Source of the DNA: Chaenocephalus aceratus | Lineage: Eukaryota; Chordata; Actinopteri; Perciformes; Channichthyidae | DNA length: 64,000 bases | Direction: 5' to 3' | NCBI GenBank assembly: GCA_023974075.1 | Contig: JAMFTG010000574.1 | Span: 1-64,000, forward strand | Shown here: positions 1-12,400 of the stretch, one piece after another | How positions within the stretch are numbered: the first letter of the stretch is position 1 | How the letters are laid out: each line of letters starts with the position of its first letter | Notes under the pieces: model-generated | The model's database searches: none | What the model was told of the DNA's origin: nothing | What the model saw: the letters and a program-made list of their open reading frames with translations, nothing else | Position numbers and translations under genes: made by a program

Positions 1-1904
1 GTCAGCATCAAGTAGATCCAGGAACACGTTGGAGACTAATCAGTCAGTGTCAGCATCAAGTAGATCCAGAAACATGTTGGAACTATTCAGTCAGTGTCGC
101 ATCAAGTAGATCCAGGAACACGTTGGAGACTATTCAGTCAGTGTCAGCATCAAGTAGATCCAGGAACACGTTGGAGACTATTCAGTCAGTGTTCAGCATC
201 AAGTAGATCCAGGAACACGTTGGAGACTATTCAGTCAGTGTCAGCATCAAGTAGATCCAGAAACATGTTGGAAACTATTCAGTCAGTGTCAGCATCATGT
301 AGATCCAGGAACACGTTGGAGACTATTCAGTCAGTGTCAGCATCAAGTAGATCCAGGAACACGTTGGAGACTATTCAGTCAGTGTCAGCATCAAGTAGAT
401 CCAGAAACATGTTGGAAACTATTCAGTCAGTGTCAGCATCATGTAGATCCAGGAACATGTTTGAAACTATTCAGTCAGTGTCAGCATCAAGTAGATCCAG
501 GAACATGTTGGAAACTATTCAGTCAGTGTCAGCATCAAGTATATCCAGGAACATGTAGGAACTATTCAGTCAGTGTCAGCATCAGTAGATCCAGAAACAT
601 GTTGGAAACTATTCAGTCAGTGTCAGCATCATGTAGATCCAGGAACATGTAGGAAACTATTCAGTCAGTGTCAGCATCAAGTAGATCCAGGAACATGTTG
701 GAAACTATTCAGTCAGTGTCAGCATCAAGTAGATCCATGAACACGTTGGAAGCTATTCAGTCAGTGTCAGCATAAGTAGATCCAGGAACATGTTGGAAAC
801 TATTCAGTCAGTGTCAGCATCATGTAGATCCAGGAACATGTAGGAAACTATTCAGTCAGTGTCAGCATCATGTAGATCCAGGAACATGTAGGAAACTATT
901 CAGTCAGTGTCAGCATCAAGTAGATCCAGGAACATGTTGGAAGCTATTCAGTCAGTGTCAGCATCATGTAGATCCAGGAACATGTAGGAAACTATTCAGT
1001 CAGTGTCAGCATCAAGTAGATCCAGGAACATGTTGGAAACTATTCAGTCAGTGTCAGCATCAAGTAGATCCAGGAACACGTTGGAAGCTATTCAGTCAGT
1101 GTCAGCATCATGTAGATCCAGGAACATGTAGGAAACTATTCAGTCAGTGTCAGCATCATGTAGATCCAGGAACATGTAGGAAACTATTCAGTCAGTGTCA
1201 GCATCATGTAGATCCAGAAACATGTTGGAAACTATTCAGTCAGTGTCAGCATCATGTAGATCCAGAACATGTTGGAAACTATTCAGTCAGTGTCAGCATC
1301 ATGTAGATCCAGAAACATGTTGGAAACTATTCAGTCAGTGTCAGCATCAAGTAGATCCAGAAACATGTGGAAACTATTCAGTCAGTGTCAGCATCAAGTA
1401 GATCCAGAAACATGTTGGAAACTATTCAGTCAGTGTCAGCATCAAGTAGATCCAGGAACACGTTGGAAACTATTCAGTCAGTGTCAGCATCAAGTAGATC
1501 CAGAAACACGTAGGAAACTATTCAGTCAGTGTCAGCATCAAGTAGATCCAGAAACACGTAGGAAACTATTCAGTCAGTGTCAGCATCAAGTAGATCCAGG
1601 AACATGTTGGAAACTATTCAGTCAGTGTCAGCATCAAGTAGATCCAGGAACATGTTGGAAACTATTCAGTCAGTGTCAGCATCAAGTAGATCCAGGAACA
1701 CGTTGGAAACTATTCAGTCAGTGTCAGCATCAAGTAGATCCAGGAACACGTTGGAAACTATTCAGTCAGTGTCAGCATCATGTAGATCCAGGAACACGTT
1801 GGAAACTATTCAGTCAGTGTCAGCATCAAGTAGATCCAGGAACATGTAGGAAACTATTCAGTCAGTGTCAGCATCAAGTAGATCCAGGAACATGTTGGAA
1901 ACAG
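1..1904. repeat. 48-bp minisatellite array 1, in NLR intron
   Basis: About 40 head-to-tail copies of a 48-bp unit containing GTAGATCCAGGAACATGTTG. Copies differ by scattered substitutions (aac/cac/tac at the same place) and many 1-bp indels. The period is 16 codons and the unit lacks stops in several frames, so it gives spurious repetitive open frames on the plus strand. It lies beyond the last visible LRR exon of the minus-strand NLR gene and is cut by the window edge. The right boundary is at GGAAACAGCAACAACTGAAA, the same boundary as array 2. Confidence 0.97.
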
Positions 1905-2477
1905 CAACAACTGAAAATACTTGTTTGATCATTTTAACAGAAATATTCTTTGTATTTCTGTATTTTTGTATAATTTATTTATAAAAGCAGGATGGAGAAT
2001 ATAACATCTATTTCAGGTGTTTAGAGGTTCAGAGTGAATTATGCAGTGTAGGGTTGTTCTTGATATTTTAATCTAAAGATCATCAGTGCTCTGCCAGTCA
2101 GTGAACTACACTTGTTTGTAGTTTGTTGTGTTTAGCCTTTCTGTAGCTAGTACATGGTCATATGTTGTTGTTGTTGTTGTTGTTGTTGTTATGTATACAT
2201 TAATGTCACATCCTTGCAGCAGAAACATCCTGACAGCTTAGTTTGTCTTTAAAGGAAAGATGTTTTATAACATGAGTGCAGTGCAGGGCTGAGGCTTTAC
2301 AAGCATTCTTACTGAAGCAGAGCAGGGACACCAACCATATGAGGAAAGGGCTGAGACTGTAGAGGGTTAGGATGCTCAGTGAGGATCAGAGTGAGATCAG
2401 CCTGATGTCTGCAGCTCAGAGTCAACACAACTCTCACATATTCATCTCAGCACAGAAGTTACAGAAGGAGAACTGAC
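1905..2477. other. NLR intron flank, duplicated segment
   Basis: No gene. Roughly 1905-2230 is a diverged copy of 4244-4570: both follow a 48-bp array and share the same run of features (AGGTGTTTAGAGGTTCAGAG, then GGGTTGTTCTTGATATTTTA, then CTAGTACATGGTCA). A (GTT)n tract lies at 2163-2189. The rest, up to the LRR exon donor, is intronic with nothing I recognise. Confidence 0.7.
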
Positions 2478-2653
2478 CTGAGGGTCCTCCAGTCTGCAGT
2501 CTGGACTTCTCCAGAAGATCTCTCAGCAGCTCCACTGCTGAATCCTGCAGAGCGTTGTAACTCAGGTCCAGATGTCTCAGATGGGAGGGGTTGGACTTCA
2601 GAGCTGAGGCCAGAGCAGAACAGCTGATCCCTGATAACCTGCAGAACTCCAGT
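2478..2653 (-). CDS. NLR leucine-rich-repeat exon 2 (176 nt, damaged)
   Basis: Homologous to the 7335-7508 exon: [20 protein letters not shown], then [20 protein letters not shown]. Its end reads [11 protein letters not shown] instead of the usual ESP-CRLETL type. Two extra bases explain this, one in plus-strand ACTTCTCC near 2507 and one in GGTCCTCC near 2486. The length is 176 rather than 174 nt, so downstream exons would be out of frame. The splice sites are kept: acceptor CTTTATTCAG, donor CTCAG/GTCAGT. Confidence 0.83.
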
Positions 2654-5600
2654 CTGAATAAAGAAAACATGATGTAACTTTAGAAAACAATGTTCCTGTT
2701 TAAAATAACTCCAGGTTTAATAATCTGATCAGAGCTGAAGAAGTTCAGAAAGTGGAAACTCCAAACAGGTTAAAAACTGTGAGATACAGAAAGAGGAAAA
2801 GAGCTCTCATTCATATTAAAGACAACGTGCAAATACTTCAGTTTAAACTATTCAGTCAGTGTCAGCGTCAAGTAGATCCAGGAACATGTTGGAAACTATT
2901 CAGTCAGTGTCAGCGTCATGTAGATCCAGGAACACGTTGGAAACTATTCAGTCAGTGTCAGCATCAAGTAGATCCAGGAAACACGTTGGAAACTATTCAG
3001 TCAGTGTCATCAAGTAGATCCAGGAACACGTTGGAAACTATTCAGTCAGTGTCAGCATCAAGTAGATCCAGAAACATGTTGGAAACTATTCAGTCAGTGT
3101 CAGCATCAAGTAGATCCAGGAACATGTTGGAAACTATTCAGTCAGTGTCAGCATCATGTAGATCCAGAAACATGTTGGAAACTATTCAGTCAGTGTCAGC
3201 ATCAAGTAGATCCAGGAACATGTAGGAAACTATTCAGTCAGTGTCAGCATCAAGTAGATCCAGGAACATGTAGGAAAACTATTCAGTCAGTGTCAGCATC
3301 AAGTAGATCCAGGAACATGTAGGAAACTATTCAGTCAGTGTCAGCATCAAGTAGATCCAGGAACATGTTGGAAACTATTCAGTCAGTGTCAGCGTCATGT
3401 AGATCCAGGAACACGTTGGAAAACTATTCAGTCAGTGTCAGCATCAAGTAGATCCAGGAACACGTTGGAAACTATTCAGTCAGTGTCATCAAGTAGATCC
3501 AGGAACACGTTGGAAACTATTCAGTCAGTGTCAGCATCAAGTAGATCCAGGAACACGTTGGAAACTATTCAGTCAGTGTCAGCATCAAGTAGATCCAGGA
3601 ACATGTTGGAAACTATTCAGTCAGTGTCAGCATCAAGTAGATCCAGGAACATGTAGGAAACTATTCAGTCAGTGTCAGCATCAAGTAGATCCAGGAACAT
3701 GTAGGTAACTATTCAGTCAGTGTCAGCATCAAGTAGATCCAGAAACACGTTGGAAACTATTCAGTCAGTGTCATCAAGTAGATCCAGGAACACGTTGGAA
3801 ACTATTCAGTCAGTGTCAGCATCATGTAGATCCAGGAACATGTAGGTAACTATTCAGTCAGTGTCAGCATCAAGTAGATCCAGAAACACGTTGGAAACTA
3901 TTCAGTCAGTGTCAGCATCATGTAGATCCAGGAACATGTTGGAAACTATTCAGTCAGTGTCAGCATCAAGTAGATCCAGAAACATGTTGGAACTATTCAG
4001 TCAGTGCAGCATCAAGTAAGATCCAGGAACATGTTTGGAAACTATTCAGTCAGTGTCAGCATCAAGTAGATTCCAGGAACATGTTGGAAAACTATTCAGT
4101 CAGTGTCAGCATCAAGTAGATCCAGAAACATGTTGGAAACTATTCAGTCAGTGTCAGCATCAAGTAGGCTAATCCAGGAACATGTGGAAACTATTCAGTC
4201 AGTGTCAGCATCAAAGTAGATCCAGGAACATGTTGGAAACAGCAACAACTGAAATGATTTCTTGGTGGTTGATAGTTTTAACAGAAATATAAAACAATTC
4301 TACTCATGTATGTTCTTTATAATTTTATTTTCTAAAAGCAGGATGAGAATATAAGATGAATCTCAGGTGTTTAGAGGTTCAGAGTGAATTATGCAGTTGT
4401 AGGGTTGTTCTTGATATTTTAAATCTAAAGATTCATCAGTGCCTCTGACAGTCAGTGAACTACACTTGTTGTCGTGTGTTGTTGTTGAGCCTTTCTGAAA
4501 CTAGTACATGGTCACATGGTGTTATTATTATTTATACATTCATGTAACATCCCTGCAGCAGAAACATTTATTTTACATCATGGCGATCTGGAATGAAGAA
4601 ACTGAAGACCAACTCAGTTGCCACGTAATTTGCTGCCACACTTCCTGCATGAGGTGGACAATAGCTTCTTCAAGTATTTAACGGACAGGACCCTGGAAAA
4701 TGAAACCGCAGTTCACTCATTTGTAACAATGTCATCATTTGCCCGTCAGTGTTATGATGTTGAATATTAATATCATCTTGGATTCTAATTACTGATGCAT
4801 GGAATGTGGTAGCAGCAGAACTTCAAGGCTGCCAGCCACAATGCTGAAATAGTTTATTTCTGCATCAGAGAGATGATGTTTGTACATATCACGTCTGAAG
4901 CTCGACCAACAACCAATCACATGAATCTCCCGCCCCTGACACACAAGCAGCGGTTTGATTGGCTAGAGCTTGTACTGGCATAGGATTCGATTGGCTGACG
5001 CTTTCTGCCGAGGCTGCAAAAGTTGAACATTGCTCAACTTTTGCAGCGAGCCACGCCAGCAAAGCTCCGCGTCGCTTCCCACAATGCAGTTTGGCGGAAA
5101 GTGACGTCACCCCATTCAAAGTGAATGGTGAAGCTTTCAACGCACGCCGCTGTGTGGACGGGCCGTTCCGGTTGCTTCTTTTGAATGACGAATACACATT
5201 TCCGTCAGTTTGGTGTGTCAGGGCCTTTACACTCCTGCAGCGAGTAAACAGTCACATCTTATCTGGATAAGTGCTGCAAAGTGCAGAATACCGTTTTGAT
5301 AAGGGATGCATGTGTGTAGTCTTTCATATTAAACATGATCGCTGGTAGAGATAGCCACAGAACAGAAGTCGTATCACAGTTTAACCTGGGCGGATCACAG
5401 CTCCACAGCTGAAGACTTCTCCACGCTGCTTTCAAACTGTGAGTAAAGAACGTGTGCTTCACTTGGAGGCTGTCTGAAGGTGTACACAGGGTCTCAGGTG
5501 GACTTGGCATCACATTAAGAATGATATTCAGTAATAAGTCTGGCAGTCACCTCATTGTCTTTTTGTAGTCCTCGCTGTACGCGTCTGGATATCGGCATCG

Positions 5601-6365
5601 CAACCACAACCTCACACACTGGTACTGAAAGTGCATCAAAGTGTTCCTATGGAGCCATATATACCAAAAGATGAATGAAACGACAGAAGAAGCGATCGAA
5701 ATGTGTATTTCCTGGTTATTCCACAATGGCTCCTCAAAGTACACGCCCCTGACACATTCCTACCGTTATAGAATATCACGAGTTCCCCGCGTCACCAGTT
5801 AAACGGTAACAACTAGGGTTGCCAACTTCCAGAAATGGAGAAACGGGACACATGCACGTGTCCCCCGCGCACGTGCGTGCGAAGATTTTCGGGTTTCTGG
5901 CGGATTTAGTTACTTTTTTTTGTTACTTTATTTCGGTGTTAGGGTCAGGTTAGGGTTATGTTATTTAATTATTTTGGGGGAGCCAGCCCCTAGGGTTCGA
6001 AAATGTTTTTGGGGGTCAAACCCCCAAGACCCTCAAAATGCATAGAAAACTATGCATACCTATAACACAATACAAACACAATGGTCTTGCACCTGCATTA
6101 GGCTACTACATCACATTGTACATCAGCATGTTCCAATCGGATAGGTGGGCACGAGGGACATCCGGGCACCCTCGATGTACAATTGGCTATTTTGTCCAAA
6201 ATGTTCAAAAATAAATATTTGAAAAATGGTATTAAGTAATGCAAAGTATACATGATGTGAACATGCACGGGACATCATTATTAGACTTAATGTTATCCTT
6301 CAACCAACCATTTCCCCAGCAATCAGCTGACTGACTCTCTCTCACACCACACACACACACACACA

Positions 6366-6416
<51 letters not shown>

Positions 6417-9400
6417 CATTGTGCCTGCCCTGTCAACTGAGCGGTCCTAGCGCCCTTCTCATACAGCACACAAACACACAGGTACGCAGCCAGACACACT
6501 GCATTGCGCGCAAACAGAAAAATATATATATGTTTTCCCTTTACACGGGAGTCAGGGACAAACAAAGTCCCGTACGGGACACGCCCCTTTTGGCTCAAAT
6601 ACGGGGCGTCCCGGCTAATACGGGACGGTTGGCCACCCTAGTAACACCGTAACAGGCTGCCATCTGCGCGGCACTTGGATGAGGGAGAAGTGGTTTGGAA
6701 CATGGTATGGCGTTACATCACGGCAGCATTTAGCTGCACCTGCTCATCACAGAACTCACTGCTTGCCTTGCCGTGCTCAACAGGGGGCGGGCCAGCAGCT
6801 ACAGAATCAGCCCTTCTCTAACAGCTGAAATAGAGGGATATGAGGGATGTCTAAAATGTATAATCTGTTTGGTATTTTTGAGCACATCTTAGACATGTTT
6901 TAATATATTTGTATATATCTGAGAGCCATTATATCTGCCTAAAAATAACATGGTAGGAGATCTTTAATAATCTGATCAGAGCTGACGAAGTTCAGAAAGG
7001 GGAATCTCTAAACAGGTTTAAAACTGTAAGATACAAAAAGAGGAAAGAAAGAGCTCTGATTAATATAAAGACAACGTGCTGCTACTTCAATGACAAAGTA
7101 GTGAGCTGAACAGGGTTTTAATGTCAGAGACGATTTAGAAACAATCCACTGATAATCTGGAACTCTAACTTTGATCAGATGTTTAACAACTCCTTCATCT
7201 TCCTCACAGCTCATCAGTACTGACAGCATCTCATGGAGCACAGGGTGAGTCTGTGGGAGCTCAAACACCCTCCCTCCCTCCCTCCCTCCCTCCCTCCCTC
7301 ACAGATCTGTATGAACTGCAGTCAGTGAACTGACCTGAGAGCCTCCAGTCTGCAGTTTGGACTCTTCAGTCCAGAACACAGACGCTCCACTCCTGAGTCC
7401 TGCAGCCTGTTGTGACTCAGGTCCAGATCTCTCAGATGGGAGGGGTCAGACTTCAGAGCTGAGGCCACGACTTCACAGTCAGTCTCTGAGAGTCCACAGT
7501 CACAGAGTCTATAATGACACATACATCACAACATGTGTCAGTATAAAAACAGAGGACACATTTCATTAACTTACTGAATTTGAAATGGAACAACTTTTAA
7601 CATATTATGTCAATTTAATTTAATATTATAGTTTTCTATATTCATTGTCAGCCTGTCAGACATTATTTTAAACTCTTAAGCATGTGGTAAAAACAGATCT
7701 GATTTCATGTTGAAGAAACTGCAACGATATATTAATAACTTAATTCACTGATAACTGTAGATACTGCTGTATGGTGTGATCACATGCTGCTGTGAGGAAA
7801 CCTCTAAAGTCCTTCGTGTGTTTGACACCTCCATCACTCAAAGGAATATGAAGAGGAGAAAACACTTTAAAATGTCACATTATTATAAATAAATAGAATA
7901 ACTAGGATCATTTAATTTCACTCTCAAAGTATTTAAAACATCAAACATTTGAAAGTGTTTATTATAATAATGAAACTTCTGATCCACATGAGTTTATAAA
8001 GTTAATCACATCTGGACTTACTTGGCCTTCCTGCAGTTCCTCACAGCTGGAATCAGTCTCCGTCGTCCCTCCTCTGATGTTTTGTACTGACTCAGGTCCA
8101 ACTCATCCAGAACCTCCTCTGACATCTGCAGCATGTAGGCCAGAGCAGAGCAGTGGATCACAGAGAGTCTCTTCTCTGATCTGTTCTCTGACTTCAGGAA
8201 CGCTGTGATCTCCTGATGAACTGAGTGGTCCTTCATCTCTGTCAGACAGTGGAAGATGTTGATGCTCCTCTCAGGAGAGGAATAACCTCTCATCTTCTTC
8301 AAGTTTGCTGATGGCTCTCTGGATGGTGTTTGGACGGTTGTCTGTGCGACCCAGCAGGCCTCCTAACAGTCTCTGGTTGGACTCCAGAGAGAGGCCGTGG
8401 AGGAAGCGGACAAACAGATCCAGGTGGCCATTTTTACTTCTGAGGGACTTCTTCATGGCTCCCTTCAGGAAGACATCCAGGGATGGGTAATCCTGATCTC
8501 TGTTATACCTGTTGTTATAGTCTCCCTGCAGGAAGTCCTTCAGTACCGCTGTGTCTCTGTTGGTGTAACAGTGGAACACGTAGACTGCAGCCAAAAACTC
8601 CTGAACGCTCAGATGAACAAAGCAGTAGACTGTTTTCTGGAAGATCACACTCTCTCTTTTGAAGATCTCTGTACAAACTCCTGAGTGCACCAAGGCCTCG
8701 GTGACACCAAGGCCACAGCGCTGCAGGTCTTCTTGGTAGAACATGATGTCTCCTTTCTCCAGATGTTCAAACGCCAGCCTCCCCAGCTTCAGAAGAAGCT
8801 CCCTGTCAGCCTCCGTCAGCTGCTGTGGACTCGTCTCATGTCCCGCTTCATACTTCTGCTTCTTCCTCTTGGTCTGGACCAGCAGGAAGTGTGAGTACAT
8901 GTCAGTGAGGGTCTGGGGCAGCTCTCCTCTCTGGTCTGTAGTCAACATGTGGTCCAGAACTGCAGCAGTGATCCAGCAGAAGACTGGGATCAGACACATG
9001 ATGTGGAGGCTCCTGGAGCTCTTGATGTGAGAGATGATTCTGCTGGACAGGTCTTCATCACTCCATCTCCTCCTGAAGTACTCCTCCTTCTGGGCGTCAG
9101 TGAAGCCTCGTACTTCTGTCACCCTGTCCACACACTCAGGAGGGATCTGATTGGCCGCTGCAGGTCTGGAAGTTATCCAGACGAGAGCCGAGGGAAGCAG
9201 CTTCCCCCTGATGAGGTTTGTCAGCAGCACGTTGACTGAGGACTGCTGAGAGACATCAGACACAACCTCATTGTTTCTGAAGTCCAGAGAAAGTCTGCTT
9301 TCATCCAGGCCGTCAAAGATGAGCAGCACTTTGCAGACAGCCAGCTGCTCTGCTGTGACCTTCTGTAAGGTCGGATGGAAGACATGGAGCAGCCTGAGAA

Positions 9401-12400
9401 GACTGTACTGCTCAGCTTTGATCAGGTTCAGCTCCCTGAAGGAGAGCGGGATCACCAGACTCACATCTTGGTTTCCCAAACCCTCGGCCCAGTCCAGAGT
9501 GAACTTCTGCACCAAGAAGGTTTTTCCAACTCCAGCGACTTCCGTTGGTCAGGACCGCTCTGATGGGAGTCTGCTGGTCAGGTGAGGCTTTAAAGATGTC
9601 CTGGCACTTGATTGGAGTGTCATGGAGGGGCTTCTTCTTGGAGGCTGTCTCCAGCTGCCTCACCTCATGCTGGGTATTAACCTCTTCACTCTGACCTTGT
9701 GTGATGTAGAGCTCAGTGAAGATGCTGTTGAGGAGGGTTTCCCTTTGACCAGTTCCTTCAGTCACACGTTCACATCTCCTCCTCAGACTGAGCCTATGTT
9801 CATCTAGAACCTCCTGCAGACCACGTTCTGCTGGAAGAGAAGGAAACGTGAGAGAATCAGGAAAATGCTTTTGAGAATCTGATGATGAAAATAAAATAAA
9901 AAAACAGTCAGGGTTTTAAATGTCATGATTTTTATAAAACATTTTGATGTCTATACTTTACAACACGACACTAAATAAAACGTTAAATAAGTGCTGGGCT
10001 GATGTGGTAATGCCTGAGTAAGACAGAAAGCATTCTTTAGGGAAACACTGCTGTCCCACGTGAAATATTTGTGTACACACTTTTAAATCAAAGCCTTGAA
10101 AAATAACTCAGATCTGACAGTGTTTCTGTGGAAGAGTAGAGACCCAGCGCACAGGTCAAGATGCTGACAGGAATGCGCCGGTGAAGATGGCTGCATTGTC
10201 TTTTGGCTCCTCTCCAACTTTGCCTTTTTCTCGTATTTTTTCAGTGTTTATTTACTTTTTATTTACCTGGTCATACATGTGAGCCGACCGCACCAACTAG
10301 CTATACACAGGGTTGTGAGGGTTACTTTGTAAATGTAATTAGTTCCTGAATACTGAATACATGGCTCTGAAAGTAAGCCGAATCCGAATACAGTTACGTG
10401 TAGGGATGTCCCGATAACCTTTTTTTGCTCCCGATCCGATTCCGATCATTTGATTTTGACAATCTGCCGATACCGATTTTTCCCGATCCGATCTTTATGC
10501 AATGCATTAAGAGAAAGAAAGGTAACGGGTAACGGCTGGTCATCCAACGCAATGAACTCAGCTATCTTGGCTGTTATGTGTTGGCCTTTTCACTGTTCTG
10601 GGGCAGTTTCTCTTTCCTTTGAAAGCCTCTGAAAGTGTCGGTTGCTTCAGTGCCGTTACCCGAGTGGCCGCTGTGTACTCGTCTTGTTGTTGTTGGTGTT
10701 TGTTCTCAGGTGGCGTATTAGATTGGTCGTGTTGAACGTAGCTCTGTTCTTTCCACCACGCGGAAACCTCCGCCTTGCAAACATTGCATCTTGCTGTTAC
10801 ACTGCCTTCGCTTTCAATTTTATAATACTTCCAAACTCCTGACATTTTCTCTGTCCCGACTCCCGAGTCACCAGCTGAACGTAGCCTCTCGTTAGCTGAC
10901 TGCTACTATTAGACACTGCGCCCACTTTGTTGCTTTGAGAGGAATAAGCAACCAGGTCTGAAAACAAGCCCAAAGAAAGCAACACATACATGATGTTGTG
11001 TTATTTTAAACCAAAACTAAGTCCTCAGGATGACTTTAAGACGTGAACATGGTCATTTTTGTTTTGTAACATTAAATTTAAAAAAAAAAAAATTATATAT
11101 ATTTTTTTTTTTTTTAAATCCCGATCCCCGATTTTTTGAAAATCACGTGATCGGCTCCGATCCCCGATTTTTTGAAAATCACGTGATCGGCTCCGATCCC
11201 CGATCACGTGATCGGATCGGGACATCTCTAGTTACGTGTCTTAAAAAAGTATTCAGATTACTTTTAGAATACTTTTGGAATGCTTTCTTTTTTCCATAAC
11301 AGATGGGTATGTGTTGGTGCACAGGAGACACTTATTTGACTGTTTTAATGGCTCATCAAGAACTCCAACACGACATCTTGGTGTCATTCTGGACAGCTCC
11401 CTCTCATTTGCACCCAACGTAAAAAACATCACCCGGACTGCATTCTTCTCCAGACTCCTGTCTCAATCCAGCACTGCTTCCTGGTTCTTGCATTCCTCAC
11501 ATCCCGTATTGACTATTGTAATACGATGCTCTCAGGCCTTCCCATCAAACTCCTCAATAAACTTCAAATCATTCAGAACTCTGCTGCCCGGATCATCACC
11601 AAGTCCTCTGACCTCATCACCCCACCCTCTGACCTCATCACCCCCATCCTCTGACCACATCACCCCACCCTCTGACCACATCACCCCCATCCTCTGACCT
11701 CATCACCCCATCCTCTGACCTCATCACATCCATCTGCATTGAAATGGATTTAACTTCTGTTAGACAGCCATATGCCATACATTTTTGCATACATTCACAG
11801 TAAATATGTATTCAGTATGATAGCTGTCTAACAGAAGTTAAATCCATTTGTCACTTATTCTGACAACGTACTTCACCCCAAATAAAAGAACCCAATAAAA
11901 AGAGTTGTTTAATAATAGGGAAGTCACGTTGTAATAACAATAACTCATCTCTCTCAAGTTTTATTTTTCAGCTTTGCCAAAAGCCACTGTGTCAAGTGTC
12001 CCTTCTTGGGTTGCCGTACGGAGTTGTCCAATATGGCGGACCATCTCGCACATGCGCACTGCAGATCGGGCAGAGCTGCAGATCAGGTAGTGACAGCCGC
12101 TCGCGGGGGTTTAATATGCGCGCGAGGGTCATTTCATGCGTGTGTAAAAGCACATGTTCCTCGTGAGTAGCTTGTTTTGCGCGCTAGAATATTGACCCAA
12201 ATCTGACTCCATATTAAACCTTTCCTTAGAATATTTTATGAATTGTAAGGTGTCTTTGGGTGCTGTGAAAGGTGCCTCTAAATAGAGTGAATTATTATTA
12301 TTATTATTTATTATTATTATCTGAAACGATGTAATAAACTTTTTTTTTACTTGTTCCAGTCACTTGCCCCATGCATTCAGCAGCAGCAGGCCATTCACTT

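Noticed and set aside
1..4243. CRISPR-like regular direct repeats
   Set aside because: Units abut each other with no unique spacers, and the DNA is vertebrate. It is a minisatellite.
4889..5270. Frames of about 100 codons around 5 kb
   Set aside because: No homology recognised. They overlap on both strands within transposon-like sequence with a hairpin.
8305..9807. Plus-strand frames of 60-104 codons opposite the NACHT exon
   Set aside because: They are antisense shadows of the conserved NACHT coding sequence.
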